Source: Pseudomonas sp. RIT-PI-AD (GTDB lineage: Bacteria > Pseudomonadota > Gammaproteobacteria > Pseudomonadales > Pseudomonadaceae). Taken from it: 64,000 bases of DNA. The stretch is taken from positions 1 to 64,000 of the forward strand of contig NZ_JANZKU010000022.1 in the NCBI RefSeq assembly GCF_025642785.1, read 5' to 3'. Made by a program: the position numbers and the translations under genes. Positions 35,565-43,466 of the stretch are shown piece by piece. Numbering within the stretch: the stretch's first letter is position 1; the number at the start of each line of letters is the position of its first letter. The notes below the pieces were generated by a model. That model had not been told where the DNA came from, searched no databases, and was given only the letters and a program-made list of their open reading frames with translations.

Positions 35565-37142
35565 TCATTCGTCGCTCGTCGCGTCCGGCCGGTAGCCCAG
35601 GCGCAGGCCGCCCCAATGCCGGCCCTTGACGAAGATCGGCACCGAGAGATCGTGCATCAGCTCGCCGGTGTCGCGCATGTAGGTCTGCAGCAGCAGGGGC
35701 TGCTGGTGGCTGCCGCAGCGGATGCCGGTGCGGTCGTCGAACAGGCGCTTGCTGCGGCTCTTCAGCATGTCCACCGCCGGATCGCCGCTGGGCGGCCGGG
35801 CGAAGGCGTTGTTATGGGTCGGCACGTAGCCTTCCGGGGTGCTGGCGATGGCGAACACCAGGCCTTCGTGGCGGCTCAGCAGGGGCTCCTGGATCGCCGG
35901 CAGCACCTGGTCGGTGTAGCCGTCGAACTGCGTGCGGTACTTGCAGGGCGAGGTGTTCGGGATCGGCTGGTAGCGCCGGTCGAACAGGGCGTCGAGGCCG
36001 ATGCGCCCGGCCTCCACGTCCGCCTCGAAGCGGGCGGCGATGGCCGCCGCGCCCTCCCGCGCCAGGTCGTAGATGCGCTGGTGATAATCCTCCAGGCCGA
36101 CCGAGGCGAGCTGCTCGCTGACCCGCTCGGCCTGGCCCACCAGGTGCGCCGCGGTTTCGTCCAGGCGGTGGGTCTGGGTTTCGCTGGCGTGCACCGCGTC
36201 GCGCAGGCGCGCCAGCGCCTCGAACAGGCTGGCCAGGCGCTGATGGTTGCTCTCGGTGCCTGCGGCGATCTGCGCCACCTCGTGCTCCACTTCGCCGGCG
36301 AGGCCGGCGATACCCTGCAAATACTGGCCGGTCTGCTCGATCTGCTGCGCCGCCTCGCCCAGCTCGCGGCTCTGCTGCTGGATATGGCTGACCACCGCGA
36401 CGCTCTGGGTACGGATGTCGGCGATCATCTGGCCGACTTCCCCGGTGGCGCTGGCGGTGCGCCCGGCCAGGCTGCGCACCTCGTCGGCGACCACCGCGAA
36501 GCCGCGTCCCTGCTCGCCGGCGCGGGCCGCCTCGATGGCGGCGTTCAAGGCCAGCAGGTTGGTCTGGCTGGCGATCGACTGGATCACCCCGGTGACCTGC
36601 TCGATCTGCTCGGTGCGCGCGCTGAGGCCGTCGATCAGCGCGCGGCTGTCATCGCTCTGGGCGCTCAGGCGCTGCATCAGCTCGATGGCGCGCTGCAACT
36701 CGCCCTGGCCGTCGAGGCTGCGGCTGCGTACCCCATGGGCGGCGTTCAGGGTCTGCTCGGCGCGCTGGGCACTGTCCTCCTCGGTGTGGGTCATCGCCTC
36801 GGCGTCGCTGCTCAGTTGCACCACCGCCTGGGTCTGCGCCTGCAATTCGCCGGTCAGCCGGCGCACGGCGAAGGCCACTTGGGCGGCGGACAACGCGGTC
36901 GCGCTGGTGGAGCGCGACAGGCGCGCGGTCAGCGCCTGGCTGGTCGGAACGGCCGCGGACGCATGCGCCGCCGGCTCGGCGCCGCGCGCGGGCACGAACC
37001 AGGGCCACAACGCCAGCAGCAGGTAAATCGGCGCCAGCCAGGGCAATGGCAGCGCCCAGTACCAAGTGGCGCCCAGCAGCGCGATCAGGCCGAGCGCCTG
37101 GAGGCAGGGAGCGACGGCGGAACGGGTGAAGGAAAGGCGCAT
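35565..37142 (-). CDS. Methyl-accepting chemotaxis protein with C-terminal sensor domain
   Basis: The 525-aa protein is anchored by a short N-terminal membrane hairpin (about 14-48, with almost no periplasmic loop). An MCP signalling domain follows, with the conserved tip [25 protein letters not shown]. After it comes a domain of about 170 aa containing [56 protein letters not shown]. That domain resembles a conserved module found C-terminal to MCP domains in other proteobacteria, so sensing is probably cytoplasmic. Start at 37142 (MRLSFTRS). No CheR-type pentapeptide is seen at the C-terminus. Confidence 0.85.
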   Translation of the reverse strand: MRLSFTRSAVAPCLQALGLIALLGATWYWALPLPWLAPIYLLLALWPWFVPARGAEPAAHASAAVPTSQALTARLSRSTSATALSAAQVAFAVRRLTGELQAQTQAVVQLSSDAEAMTHTEEDSAQRAEQTLNAAHGVRSRSLDGQGELQRAIELMQRLSAQSDDSRALIDGLSARTEQIEQVTGVIQSIASQTNLLALNAAIEAARAGEQGRGFAVVADEVRSLAGRTASATGEVGQMIADIRTQSVAVVSHIQQQSRELGEAAQQIEQTGQYLQGIAGLAGEVEHEVAQIAAGTESNHQRLASLFEALARLRDAVHASETQTHRLDETAAHLVGQAERVSEQLASVGLEDYHQRIYDLAREGAAAIAARFEADVEAGRIGLDALFDRRYQPIPNTSPCKYRTQFDGYTDQVLPAIQEPLLSRHEGLVFAIASTPEGYVPTHNNAFARPPSGDPAVDMLKSRSKRLFDDRTGIRCGSHQQPLLLQTYMRDTGELMHDLSVPIFVKGRHWGGLRLGYRPDATSDE

Positions 37143-37205
37143 TCGGGGTCTCGCGCGTATCGAAAGATAGCCCTGAGTGTGGCCGCTACCCACCGACCTG
37201 GCCAG

Positions 37206-38216
37206 TCAGTGGGACAGACAGTCGCGATACTGGCTCGGGCTCTGCCCGGTCCAGCGCTTGAAGGCGCGGCTGAAGCTGTTGGTGTCGGCGAAACCGAGCA
37301 GGTAGGCGATCTCGCCGATGGAGCGGCGCGGGTCGCGCATGTGCACCAAGGCCAGTCCCTGGCGCGTATCGCCGAGCACCTGTTCGTAGTGGCTGCCTTC
37401 GTCGGCCAGGTGGCGTTGCAGGCTGCGCAGGCTCAGGTGCAGCGCCTGGGCGATGCGCTCGGCGGAAGGCTCGCCATCCGGCAGCCGCGCCTCCAGGCAC
37501 TCGCGCACCCGGCGGGTCCAGGTGGGCGGGTGCAGCTGCTCCAGGGTGCGCTGCAGCACCGTCTCGTTGTGCTCGGCGAGTTCGCGGTTGCCATCCTCCA
37601 GCGGCCGTTCGAAATCGACCCGGGCGAAGCGCAGCAGGTTGTCCGCCGCGCCGAAGCTCAGCGGCGCGCGGAATGCCGCGTGCCAGGGAGCCGGATCGGC
37701 CGGCGGCGGACGCCGCAGGAAGACCGCCAGCGGCGCGTAGTCGCGGCCGAGGCGGCTGCGGCAGGTGCGCACGTAGATCGCGGCGAAGGCATCGACCGCC
37801 TCGGCAGCCGGTTCCGGGCTGCCCGGCGGCACGCGCAGGTGGAACTCGTAGGCCTCGCCGACCCGGGTCAATTCCAGCTCCAAGGCATCGCTGACCACCC
37901 GGTGATAGCGGGCGATGCGCTCGAACACATCGCACAGCCGCTCGCTGGCGATCAATGCATAGCCCAGGGCGTGGAAGGTGGTGGGGCCGACGAAGGCGGA
38001 GACCTTGAGGCCCAGGGCCGGGTCGTCGCTGGCCGCCACCGCCAGGTGCCAGAGGCGGGTCGTGGCCGACAGCGGGTAGCGTGCGTTGGGATCGTCCATC
38101 AGGGCCGGGGCCAGCCCCGCCGCACGGCACAGCGCGGCGCTGTCCAGGCCGAGCGCATCCAGTTGCTTGCGCAGGGCGCGGGTCCAGCTGGCCAGGGTGG
38201 TGGGCTCGGGAATCAT
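37206..38216 (-). CDS. AraC-family regulator (OruR/ArgR-type with AraC-binding N domain)
   Basis: This 336-aa regulator has an N-terminal arabinose-binding-like domain of about 200 aa. One C-terminal AraC domain ends in PRRSIGEIAYLLGFADTNSFSRAFKRWTGQSPSQYRDCL. The first HTH is IAQALHLSLRSLQRHLADEG. It is divergent from a membrane desaturase 106 bp away, the pattern seen for AraC proteins that control alkane/fatty-acid-modifying enzymes in Pseudomonas. The ligand could be a fatty acid or alcohol (inference). Confidence 0.85.
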   Translation of the reverse strand: MIPEPTTLASWTRALRKQLDALGLDSAALCRAAGLAPALMDDPNARYPLSATTRLWHLAVAASDDPALGLKVSAFVGPTTFHALGYALIASERLCDVFERIARYHRVVSDALELELTRVGEAYEFHLRVPPGSPEPAAEAVDAFAAIYVRTCRSRLGRDYAPLAVFLRRPPPADPAPWHAAFRAPLSFGAADNLLRFARVDFERPLEDGNRELAEHNETVLQRTLEQLHPPTWTRRVRECLEARLPDGEPSAERIAQALHLSLRSLQRHLADEGSHYEQVLGDTRQGLALVHMRDPRRSIGEIAYLLGFADTNSFSRAFKRWTGQSPSQYRDCLSH

Positions 38217-38322
38217 GCAGGTTGGCGCGTCCGGTCAACAGGTTGGCGTGCTCGGCCGGGCGCGCAGGCGCGTCGGCTCGCAGACTGGGTGCAGGAACCC
38301 CATACAAGAAGAGGATGCGAGC

Positions 38323-39390
38323 ATGACCCCTACTCCCGCAAGCCATTCGCCGCAGAATGACCGGCAGCGATCGGAGCGCATTCGCCAGGTGGTAGCCGCC
38401 CGCGGCGACGAACTGCGCCGACGTTATCCGCTGCTGCGTCACCAGGACGCCCTCGGCGCCGGCATCCTGACCTTCACCCTGTTGGGGATGCTCGGCAGCG
38501 CCTGGCTCTACCTGGAAGGCGCGCTCGCCTGGTGGGCGTCCCTGGCACTCAACGCCTTCCTCGCCTCGCTGACCCACGAGCTGGAACACGACCTGATCCA
38601 CTCCATGTACTTCCGCAAGCGTCGCGTGCCGCACAACCTGATGCTGGCGTTGGTCTGGCTGGCGCGGCCGAGCACCCTCAACCCCTGGATCCGCCGCCAC
38701 CTGCACCTCAACCACCACAAAGTCTCGGGCACCGAGGCGGACATGGAGGAGCGCGCCATCACCAATGGCGAACCCTGGGGGCCGGCGCGCCTGCTGATGG
38801 TCGGCGACAACCTGATGTCGGCGCTGATCCGCCTGCTGCGGGCGAAGCGCTGGTCCCACAAGAAGAGCATCCTGCTGCGCACGCTGAAGGTCTACGCGCC
38901 CCTGGCGCTGCTCAACTGGGGCACCTGGTACCTGTTCCTCGGCTTCCACGGGATCGACGCGGCGAATGCCGCACTGGGCGCGCCGGTGGCCTGGTCGACG
39001 ACCACCCTGGAGGTCATGCGCATCGTCGATATCGCCGTGGTGGTGCTGGTCGGGCCCAACGTGCTGCGTACCTTCTGCCTGCATTTCATCAGTTCCAACA
39101 TGCATTACTACGGCGACCTGGAGGCCGGCAACCTGATCCAGCAGACCCAGGTGCTCAACCCCTGGTGGCTGTGGCCGTTGCAGGCGTTCTGCTGCAACTT
39201 CGGCAGCACCCACGGCATCCACCACTTCGTGGTCAAGGAACCCTTCTACATCCGCCAGATGACCGCCCCGGTGGCCCATCGAGTGATGCGCGAGATGGGC
39301 GTGCGCTTCAACGATTTCGGCACCTTCGCCCGCGCCAACCGCTGGCGCCGCCAGGAACGGCCGGCCACCGGCCAGGCCCATGCCAGCTGA
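38323..39390 (+). CDS. Membrane di-iron fatty acid desaturase/hydroxylase-like enzyme
   Basis: The 355-aa protein has three clustered His motifs: HELEHDLIH (85-93), HLHLNHH (126-132) and HGIHH (297-301), with hydrophobic segments between. It therefore belongs to the desaturase/alkane-hydroxylase superfamily, distinct from DesA encoded at 26.3-27.5 kb. The third motif THGIHHFVVKEPFYIRQM is more like AlkB-branch or sterol-desaturase-like enzymes than acyl-CoA desaturases. AGAAGAGG precedes the ATG at 38323. The divergent AraC gene probably regulates it. The substrate is unknown. Confidence 0.8.
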   Translation: MTPTPASHSPQNDRQRSERIRQVVAARGDELRRRYPLLRHQDALGAGILTFTLLGMLGSAWLYLEGALAWWASLALNAFLASLTHELEHDLIHSMYFRKRRVPHNLMLALVWLARPSTLNPWIRRHLHLNHHKVSGTEADMEERAITNGEPWGPARLLMVGDNLMSALIRLLRAKRWSHKKSILLRTLKVYAPLALLNWGTWYLFLGFHGIDAANAALGAPVAWSTTTLEVMRIVDIAVVVLVGPNVLRTFCLHFISSNMHYYGDLEAGNLIQQTQVLNPWWLWPLQAFCCNFGSTHGIHHFVVKEPFYIRQMTAPVAHRVMREMGVRFNDFGTFARANRWRRQERPATGQAHAS

Positions 39391-39511
39391 GGCCGGCCGA
39401 GGGCGCGCGCCACCGCAATGGAAATTCTCGGCGCATGCCCGGACTTTTTGAGTTGCCCGCCGAGGCCGCGGCGGGCGCAAATGCACGGGTTTCTTCCCGT
39501 TGGAGTTTCCC

Positions 39512-40732
39512 GTGCCCTGCTTTTTCCCCCGCCACGAGGCGATCTGGCTGATCGCCGCCGCGATCCTCACCGGTCTCAACCTGCGTCCATCGATGGCCGC
39601 CATCGGCCCCCTGCTGGGCCCGATCCGCCGCGAACTCGGTTTCGACTACAGCACCGCGGCCCTGCTCACCCTGCTGCCGGTGACCACCATCGGCCTGGCG
39701 ATGTTCGTTGGCCTGGGCATCGCCCGCCGCGTCGGCGAGCGGCGCAGCCTGCTGGCCGCCCTGTTGGCGATCGGCCTGGCCAGCGCGCTGCGCCTGTTCA
39801 CCCAGGGCATCCTCGACCTGCTGCTCAGCGCCGCCCTCGCGGGCCTCGGCATCGCCCTGGCCCAGGCCCTGCTGCCGGCCTTGCTGAAAGCCCGCTGCGG
39901 CGAGCGGGTGGCCCTGGCGATGGGCCTCTACGTCACCGCGATCATGGCCGGCGCGGCCCTGGCCGCCAGCCTGGCGCCGAGCCTCGCGGAGCTCGCCGGC
40001 GGCTGGCGCGGCGCCCTCGGCTGCGCGGCCCTGTTGGTGCTGCCGGCCCTGGCGGGCTGGCTGATGCTGCCGCGACAGGCCCTGCACCTGCCAGCGGTCG
40101 ACGCCGGCCTGGGACAACTGCGCTACTGGCGCCACGGGCGCAGCTGGCTGCTGGCGCTGTACTTCGGCCTGGGCACCGCCAGCTACACCTGCGTGCTCGC
40201 CTGGCTCGCGCCCTTCTACGTGGAACTGGGCTGGGCACCGCAGCGCGCGGGGCTGTTGCTGGGCTTCCTGACCACCATGGAAGTGGTTTCCGGGCTGGTC
40301 GCCCCGACCATCGCCAACCGCAGCCGTGATCGCCGCCCGGTGCTGGTTGGCTTGCTGCTGCTGTTGTGCGGCGGGCTGGTCGGGCTGGTCTGGGCTCCGC
40401 TGCAAAGCCCCTGGATCTGGGCGGCGCTGCTCGGGCTGGGGATCGGCGGGCTGTTCCCGCTGAGCCTGATCGTCTGCCTGGATCACCGCGATGATCCGCG
40501 CCAGGCGGGCGGCCTGGCCGCCTGGGTGCAGGGCGTCGGTTACCTCATCGCCGGCCTGTCGCCCTGGCTCGCCGGCTTGCTGCGCGACGCCCTGGGCCAC
40601 TTCTCCAGCGCCTGGCTGGCCCTGGCCGGGCTGATGTTGTTGCTGATCGGCCTGAGCCTGTGCTTCGACCCGGTGCGCTACCCGCGCCTGTTCCGGGAAG
40701 CGGCACCGCGCGAGCGTCCACGCCCGTGCTGA
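39512..40732 (+). CDS. MFS transporter of the cyanate/nitroimidazole (CynX/NimT) group
   Basis: The 406-aa, 12-segment inner-membrane protein begins IWLIAAAILTGLNLRPSMAAIGPLLGPIRRELGFDYSTAALLTLLPVTTIG. The NLRPSMAAIGPLL string is typical of CynX-like permeases. GTG at 39512 has GGAG six bases upstream, so I prefer it to a TTG at 39500. No cynS-like gene is nearby, so cyanate transport is not implied. The downstream small membrane-protein gene overlaps its stop codon. Confidence 0.82.
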   Translation: MPCFFPRHEAIWLIAAAILTGLNLRPSMAAIGPLLGPIRRELGFDYSTAALLTLLPVTTIGLAMFVGLGIARRVGERRSLLAALLAIGLASALRLFTQGILDLLLSAALAGLGIALAQALLPALLKARCGERVALAMGLYVTAIMAGAALAASLAPSLAELAGGWRGALGCAALLVLPALAGWLMLPRQALHLPAVDAGLGQLRYWRHGRSWLLALYFGLGTASYTCVLAWLAPFYVELGWAPQRAGLLLGFLTTMEVVSGLVAPTIANRSRDRRPVLVGLLLLLCGGLVGLVWAPLQSPWIWAALLGLGIGGLFPLSLIVCLDHRDDPRQAGGLAAWVQGVGYLIAGLSPWLAGLLRDALGHFSSAWLALAGLMLLLIGLSLCFDPVRYPRLFREAAPRERPRPC

Positions 40733-41052
40733 GGGCGCACCTGTGCATGCTGCTCTGGGCATTGCTGGTGGCGCTGTCGTTCTTCGCCGCCGCGCAGGTC
40801 GATCCCGGCCTGGACGCGCTGCCGCTGAGCGCGACCCTGGCGACCTTCTGGTTGCTGCACCGCGCCATCGAACGCCTGCCGCCGGCCACGGTCATCGCCT
40901 ACAGCTACCTGAGCGGGCTGTTCGCCCTGCTGTTGCAGGCACTCGGGTTCGGCCGCACAGCCTCGCCCCTGGCCGGCAGCGGCGCGGGGCTGATCCTGGT
41001 GGGCATGGCCTGGCTGATCCGGCGTAGCGGGAGAACGAGCCCGACGGGCTGA
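40726..41052 (+). CDS. Small membrane protein, EamA/SMR-like half-transporter
   Basis: The product of about 108 aa has three to four hydrophobic segments: CMLLWALLVALSFFAAA, SATLATFWLLHRAI, VIAYSYLSGLFALLLQALGF and GAGLILVGMAWLIRR. The last segment is typical of the DMT superfamily C-terminal helix. The GTG start at 40726 overlaps the stop of the MFS gene, implying coupling; an ATG at 40747 is the alternative. Function unknown. It is too short for a full EamA transporter and could dimerise like EmrE-type proteins. Confidence 0.6.
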   Translation: MLRAHLCMLLWALLVALSFFAAAQVDPGLDALPLSATLATFWLLHRAIERLPPATVIAYSYLSGLFALLLQALGFGRTASPLAGSGAGLILVGMAWLIRRSGRTSPTG

Positions 41053-41117
41053 ACGCGGGCCTTGCCGGCCCCGCCGCGGCGCGCTTTGATGGCGCACCCT
41101 TTCCGCGGAACCGCCCC

Positions 41118-42038
41118 ATGCTCGCGAACAGCCTGCGCAAGATCGATCTCCAGGACCTGCAGGTATTCCTCGAAGTGTTCGAACGGCCGAACCTCAGCGA
41201 GGTGGCCGAAACCCTCAGCCTGAGCAGTTCGACGGTCAGCTATTGCCTGAAGAAACTGCGCGCCAGCTTCGCCGACGACCTCTTCGTCGCCACCCGCGGC
41301 GGCATGCAGCCGACCCGCAAGGCGCAAGCGATGCGGCCCCACGTCAAGGACATGCTCGCCCGCGCGCAGCTCTGCCACGGCGCCGCCGGCGACTTCGACC
41401 CGGCACACGGCGCGCGGCATTTCCGCCTGTGCGCGCCGGAGTACTTCGAGCTGGTGATCCTGCCACGCCTGTTGCAGCGGTTGAACGCCTTCGGCTACCC
41501 GGTCAGCCTGGACATCCAGCGGCTCGGCCGGGACATTCCCGCCGACCTCCTGCTCGACGGCGACCTGGAACTGGCCCTTGGCTTCGGCCCGTACCAGCAT
41601 CGGGTGCATCCGGAACTGATCGCCGTGGCCCTGCTGAAGGACAACCTGCTCTGCGTACAGGATCGCCACGCGCCGCCGGTCAACGACCTCGACAGGTTCT
41701 GCGCGCGGCCCCAGGTGTTCCCCACGCCCTGGGATTCCGAACGCAACATGATCGACGGCTGGCTCCAGCAGAGCGGCCGCAGCCGACACATCGCCGCCCA
41801 CGCCAACAGCTACCTGGCCGCGCTGCAGCTGATCCCCGCCAGCGAGAGGCTGCTGGTGCTGCCCGCGCGCATCTATCAATTGCTCGGCGATTCGGCGACC
41901 CGGGCCAGCCCGATCCAGCTGGACTTGCCGGCTTTCTCCCTGGAGATGTACTGGGCGCGCCCGTTCGACCATGACCCGGCGAACATCTGGCTGCGCGAGC
42001 AGGTGTTCAACGTCTGCGCCGAGGCCGGGTTTCTCTGA
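41118..42038 (+). CDS. LysR-family transcriptional regulator
   Basis: The 306-aa protein has an N-terminal winged HTH (VFLEVFERPNLSEVAETLSLSSSTVSYCLKKLRASF) and an effector domain beginning near residue 90 (ARHFRLCAPEYFELVILPRLLQRL), with LGFGPYQHRVHPELIAVALLKD inside. This resembles the NodD/LinR-like branch, in which helix 2 reads SLSSSTVSYCLKKLR. The downstream and upstream genes do not reveal its target; the neighbouring transporter genes are possible. Confidence 0.85.
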   Translation: MLANSLRKIDLQDLQVFLEVFERPNLSEVAETLSLSSSTVSYCLKKLRASFADDLFVATRGGMQPTRKAQAMRPHVKDMLARAQLCHGAAGDFDPAHGARHFRLCAPEYFELVILPRLLQRLNAFGYPVSLDIQRLGRDIPADLLLDGDLELALGFGPYQHRVHPELIAVALLKDNLLCVQDRHAPPVNDLDRFCARPQVFPTPWDSERNMIDGWLQQSGRSRHIAAHANSYLAALQLIPASERLLVLPARIYQLLGDSATRASPIQLDLPAFSLEMYWARPFDHDPANIWLREQVFNVCAEAGFL

Positions 42039-42136
42039 ACCTCCCTGCCTGGCTCGGCGAGGCCTCATGGCGAAGCGTCGCGTCCCCCGGCGGCTCCCGT
42101 CACACCCAACCCGCGCGCGCCGTCCTTGCGTAGCCC

Positions 42137-43327
42137 CTAGGCGGCCACGCTCGGCTCGGGCATCCGCTTCAGCACCGCGGGCTCCAGCCGCAGCAGGCGC
42201 GCGGCCTTGTGCGCGGCCAGCGCGTCGAAGGGTCGCTCCGCGCCCCACTGCGCGGCCTGGGCCGCCAGGTGCATGACCAGCGCCTCGCGGGAATACACCC
42301 CGCCGCCCAGTTGATAGGCCGCGCCGATCAGTTGGCGCAACTCCAGCGGTAGCCGCCAGCGGGTGCGCAGGGCGCCGCCATAGGCGGCGGCGAATTCGTC
42401 CAGGCAGGCCTGGACTTGCCTGCCGTGCAGGACGCCGCCGCTGCGCTGCCAGTCCTGCAGGGTACGCAACAGGCTGAGATCGCCCAGCCGGTGCAACAGC
42501 CCGGCGGTGTAGCACCGCTCGGCGTCCGCCTCCACCTGCAGCGCCAGCCAGTGGGCCAGCTCGGCGGTGCGCAGGGACAGCCGCCACAAGCGCGAACCGG
42601 CCGGTACCAGCAGCGGGTCGTCGAGGCGCACGCCGCGCTCCAGGGCCAGGCCCAGGGCGAGGTTGAGGCTGGTCCGGGTGCCCAGCCGGGCCAGCGCCTG
42701 GGCCAGGGTCTGGCAGGGACTGCCACGCTGTTGGGCGGCGCTGTTGGCGCCGACGATCAGCCGCGCGGTGAGTTGCGGATCGTCGCGCATCGAGCGTTCC
42801 AGCTCGGCCAGGTCGGTCTGCGCGGTCGACAGGCAGAGCCGCAGGCGCGCCTGCACCGGCGCCAGCAAGGGCGCACCGGCCGCCGACCCGCGCTGCGCCG
42901 CCAGGTACCCGGCCAGGTCGCACGGGGCTGCCACCGTCGGCGCGACCGGCAGCACCCGGCGCAGGCGCTTGAGCAGGTCCTCGACATCGAAGGGCTTGGC
43001 CAGATAGGCGGTGGGCCCCAGCGACACGGCGGCGCGCACGCTGGAGGCGTCCACCTTGTCGGAGAGCAGGAAGAACGGCAGGTCCCCGCGGTGCCGCTGG
43101 CGGACTTCGCGCAGCAGGTCGAGCCCACCCACGCCGGGCAGCTCGCAGGCGGCGATCAACAGGTCGGGCGGGTCCTGCCGGTAGTGGTCGAGCACCTGGC
43201 GGCCGTCCGCAACGGCGAGGACCTGGGCATCGTGGCGTACGTCACGCACCAGGCGGGAAAGGAGTTCGGCGAGGGTGGGGTCCGGCTCGGCGATCAGAAC
43301 CGTCGGGGTCCGGGCAAACGCAGTCAT
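42137..43327 (-). CDS. Receiver-HDOD protein with a missing phospho-acceptor Asp
   Basis: The 396-aa protein joins an N-terminal CheY-like receiver (1-125) to a HDOD domain (about 150-360), a non-enzymatic HD-fold signalling domain. In the receiver, the first-strand acidic residues survive (AEPD, 13-16) and the Lys of YLAKPF is present. The phospho-acceptor position is Ala60 (PDLLIAACELPG where D-x-x-x-x-D is expected). The receiver is therefore probably constitutive or a protein-interaction module. HDOD residues HWLALQVEADAERCYTAGLLHRLGD are recognisable. Start at 43327 (MTAFARTP). No kinase gene is adjacent. Confidence 0.82.
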   Translation of the reverse strand: MTAFARTPTVLIAEPDPTLAELLSRLVRDVRHDAQVLAVADGRQVLDHYRQDPPDLLIAACELPGVGGLDLLREVRQRHRGDLPFFLLSDKVDASSVRAAVSLGPTAYLAKPFDVEDLLKRLRRVLPVAPTVAAPCDLAGYLAAQRGSAAGAPLLAPVQARLRLCLSTAQTDLAELERSMRDDPQLTARLIVGANSAAQQRGSPCQTLAQALARLGTRTSLNLALGLALERGVRLDDPLLVPAGSRLWRLSLRTAELAHWLALQVEADAERCYTAGLLHRLGDLSLLRTLQDWQRSGGVLHGRQVQACLDEFAAAYGGALRTRWRLPLELRQLIGAAYQLGGGVYSREALVMHLAAQAAQWGAERPFDALAAHKAARLLRLEPAVLKRMPEPSVAA

Positions 43328-43466
43328 GGAAGGGTTCCGCAGGCAGGAAAACGGGCCGTCCTGGCGACGGACCGGGGCGATAGCCACCCACCCGCAGCCT
43401 AACCGAGCGCCCGCAACGCGACCATGCGACCAATAGCCTGATGGCGGGTCGGCCGCGAATGTGGCC

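Noticed and set aside
35487-38360. 957-codon open frame on the plus strand, opposite the MCP and AraC genes
   Set aside because: Composition is the biased Gly/Ala/Arg/Gln-rich pattern of a frame antisense to G+C-rich genes; no family features, and both minus-strand genes have clear domains.
39455-39505. Two small hairpins ahead of the CynX-like gene, considered as a mini-ykkC (guanidine-II) riboswitch
   Set aside because: The required ACGR sequences are in stems, not in the terminal loops, and the paired-hairpin spacing does not match.
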